A stretch of DNA of 64,000 nucleotides from Verrucomicrobium spinosum DSM 4136 = JCM 18804. GTDB lineage: Bacteria; Verrucomicrobiota; Verrucomicrobiia; Verrucomicrobiales; Verrucomicrobiaceae. The stretch is taken from contig NZ_ABIZ01000001.1 of assembly GCF_000172155.1 (NCBI RefSeq), positions 682,001 through 746,000 on the forward strand, in the 5' to 3' direction. Below are positions 63,801 through 64,000 of the stretch, piece by piece; position 1 is the stretch's first letter; every line of letters starts with the position of its first letter. The translations under genes and the position numbers were made by a program. The notes beneath the pieces were generated by a model that saw nothing but the letters and a program-made list of their open reading frames with translations, ran no database searches and was not told the DNA's origin.

Positions 63801-64000
63801 CTCCGTGGTGAAGGCCGGAGCGGGTACGGTCGAACTGAATGTCGCGAACACCTACACTGGCAGCACCTACTTCAATGAAGGCACGATCCTGATCAGTCAT
63901 GGGGATGCCTTGGGGGTTGGCGGCTCGCTGATCTTCAACGGCGGCAAACTCAAGTACGCGAGCGCGGCAACGGCATTCGATGCCTCCACCCGCAGCACCT
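60823..64000 (+). CDS. Autotransporter-associated beta-strand repeat protein, C-terminus beyond window
   Basis: The frame is open from an ATG at 60823 to the window end (over 1,050 residues, no stop). The N-terminus has two arginines, then a hydrophobic segment MPLLLALLLAGTSRSFA that looks like a signal peptide; an ATG at 60892 with GGAG upstream is an alternative start. The mature part is rich in Gly, Thr, Asn and Ser, with repeated units such as SGSNTYTGVTNVTAGTLQIS, GGANAYTGETIVEEGILYVN and VANTYTGSTYFNEGTILIS, the PATR pattern. These fold into a beta-helix displayed on the surface. Whether the missing end is an autotransporter barrel or an exosortase sorting tail cannot be seen. Confidence 0.88.
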   Translation, partial: MFFPISSILQSRRPPAGAGAPLIMPLLLALLLAGTSRSFAAPLYWDLNGDVAGSGSATPTGVWDLTTQNWNATATGDVTLPGVWANTGADTAVFSAGTDATGSYEITVNGALLLSGITIEEGGPITLAQGTDAALGFGAVQAQIYVAPGATLISNVALSGTAGLAKSGAGTLYLNNASAPSGPYLVSSGTLVIGDGLSISGTTLNLGGVAGLSSTVTLGTGTVYNLAGAINFLNANTPLTALIQGGTITLNGTRNLSAQNIAALIDLEIRSVIADGTASSGVNKTSAGTILLSGSNTYTGVTNVTAGTLQISGGGSIASSSAATVAAGTTLTFGSNTDTVAVNRVGDAAIITLTAGGNNDVTNLNFNGSDFATQTVQVETVGGLVIAGQARSYVSLKAGAGDEYELRLGSLTRSGDALGLIRADGLGQSAGTAGAVRIYVSEPLNLFGTTGGILTWLVGDSSTTGTGTGFLTYDSTNGLRLLNSSEYTLVTATSLTAGVNAVKSAAGALTLSNSVRVNSWAANNTGAVTLGTGVTLGIDSGGLLFSANGAFTAGVVDLASYTQGIVHLASGGNLTATISSVLAGDSGVLYNGTGSGTKILALGGDNTFTGGLTVMNGTVELRTSEALNKSGVNSLNMLGGTLRLNGYNATVASLDGGGTVNNNAATASTLTVNGGGTFTGNLNNGSTGALALTKKGGGTLILGGANAYTGETIVEEGILYVNQTGNSSTGGTLSGTTTITVKQGGTFRINNGNASNNSGNRVNDAAVITLAGGAFTYASNNTAGLNYSETVGTLNLTTGASVLTTQPADAANTSTFTFASFGTRAAGATLNFGGGSLGTTQNKVVFISGVADGFLGGWATSGNEFVKYVTGTGIIAMSGSDYLTTAATGWNSTVHAKPSADQTLSTSYDVASLNLVAGIDVNLGANTLATASGGLIKSGGTVDGTGSSISIISGTGKLTAGNTAAAAELFVRITGANLRVGAVVGDNAAGGVVSVVKAGAGTVELNVANTYTGSTYFNEGTILISHGDALGVGGSLIFNGGKLKYASAATAFDASTRST

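Overview
The window is G+C-rich bacterial DNA packed with long same-strand gene runs. It looks like a member of the phylum Verrucomicrobiota, of the Verrucomicrobium/Prosthecobacter type. That placement is inferred from the gene mix: an exosortase with a separate EpsI-type protein, a giant beta-strand-repeat surface protein, an OprB porin, GmhA and a heptose kinase (so a Gram-negative outer membrane), and REP/IS200-type repeats. No rRNA or tRNA was found, and the species cannot be named from sequence alone.

Layout. 1-885 (minus): an MBL-fold hydrolase cut by the window edge. 1142-4479: an AsmA-like envelope protein and a NusG/RfaH/UpxY-like elongation factor. 4896-5972: DAHP synthase. 6024-29770: a long, tightly spaced plus-strand cluster for cell-surface polysaccharide or LPS. 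It holds a heptose kinase, GmhA, FkbM/CmcI/SAM methyltransferases, GT2 and GT4 glycosyltransferases, an acyltransferase, a flippase, an O-antigen-ligase-like protein and an exosortase plus EpsI. These are followed by an embedded block larE - methyltransferase - larB - larC - DUF362 - CapK-like ligase. 29783-31190: a repeat island with an IS200/RAYT-type transposase, REP-like hairpins and a decayed transposase end. 31230-39678: the polysaccharide cluster resumes with a bi-domain oxidoreductase, a heparinase-like protein, an AlgD-like sugar dehydrogenase, a GT4 enzyme and a second O-antigen-ligase-like protein with C-terminal TPRs.

39799-43248 is a housekeeping block: prs, rplY/ctc, pth, rpsF, ssb. 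43493-44398 (minus) is a coiled-coil methyltransferase. 44666-47319 (minus) is opcA-zwf, the entry to the pentose phosphate pathway. 47604-48695 is a winged-helix protein. A DeoR-type regulator (minus, 48701-49528) faces a fructose operon at 49658-57493: fruA, a fused IIA-HPr-EI multiphosphoryl transfer protein, fruK, an OprB porin and glpX. Two strong palindromes lie between regulator and operon. The operon would carry fructose through the outer membrane, phosphorylate it twice and, through GlpX, make fructose 6-phosphate.

57494-60822 has no convincing intact gene. It holds a fragment of a squalene-cyclase-like gene, short ACGAA/TTCGT repeats and three tandem copies of a roughly 0.7-kb unit containing an inverted-repeat element. 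From 60823 to the end runs a secreted autotransporter-associated beta-strand repeat protein, still open at the edge.

The most unusual feature is a nickel-pincer cofactor (NPN) biosynthesis set, LarE/LarB/LarC, translationally coupled to a methyltransferase and followed by a DUF362 protein inside a surface-polysaccharide and exosortase cluster. No lactate racemase LarA is present, so the enzyme that uses the cofactor here is unknown.
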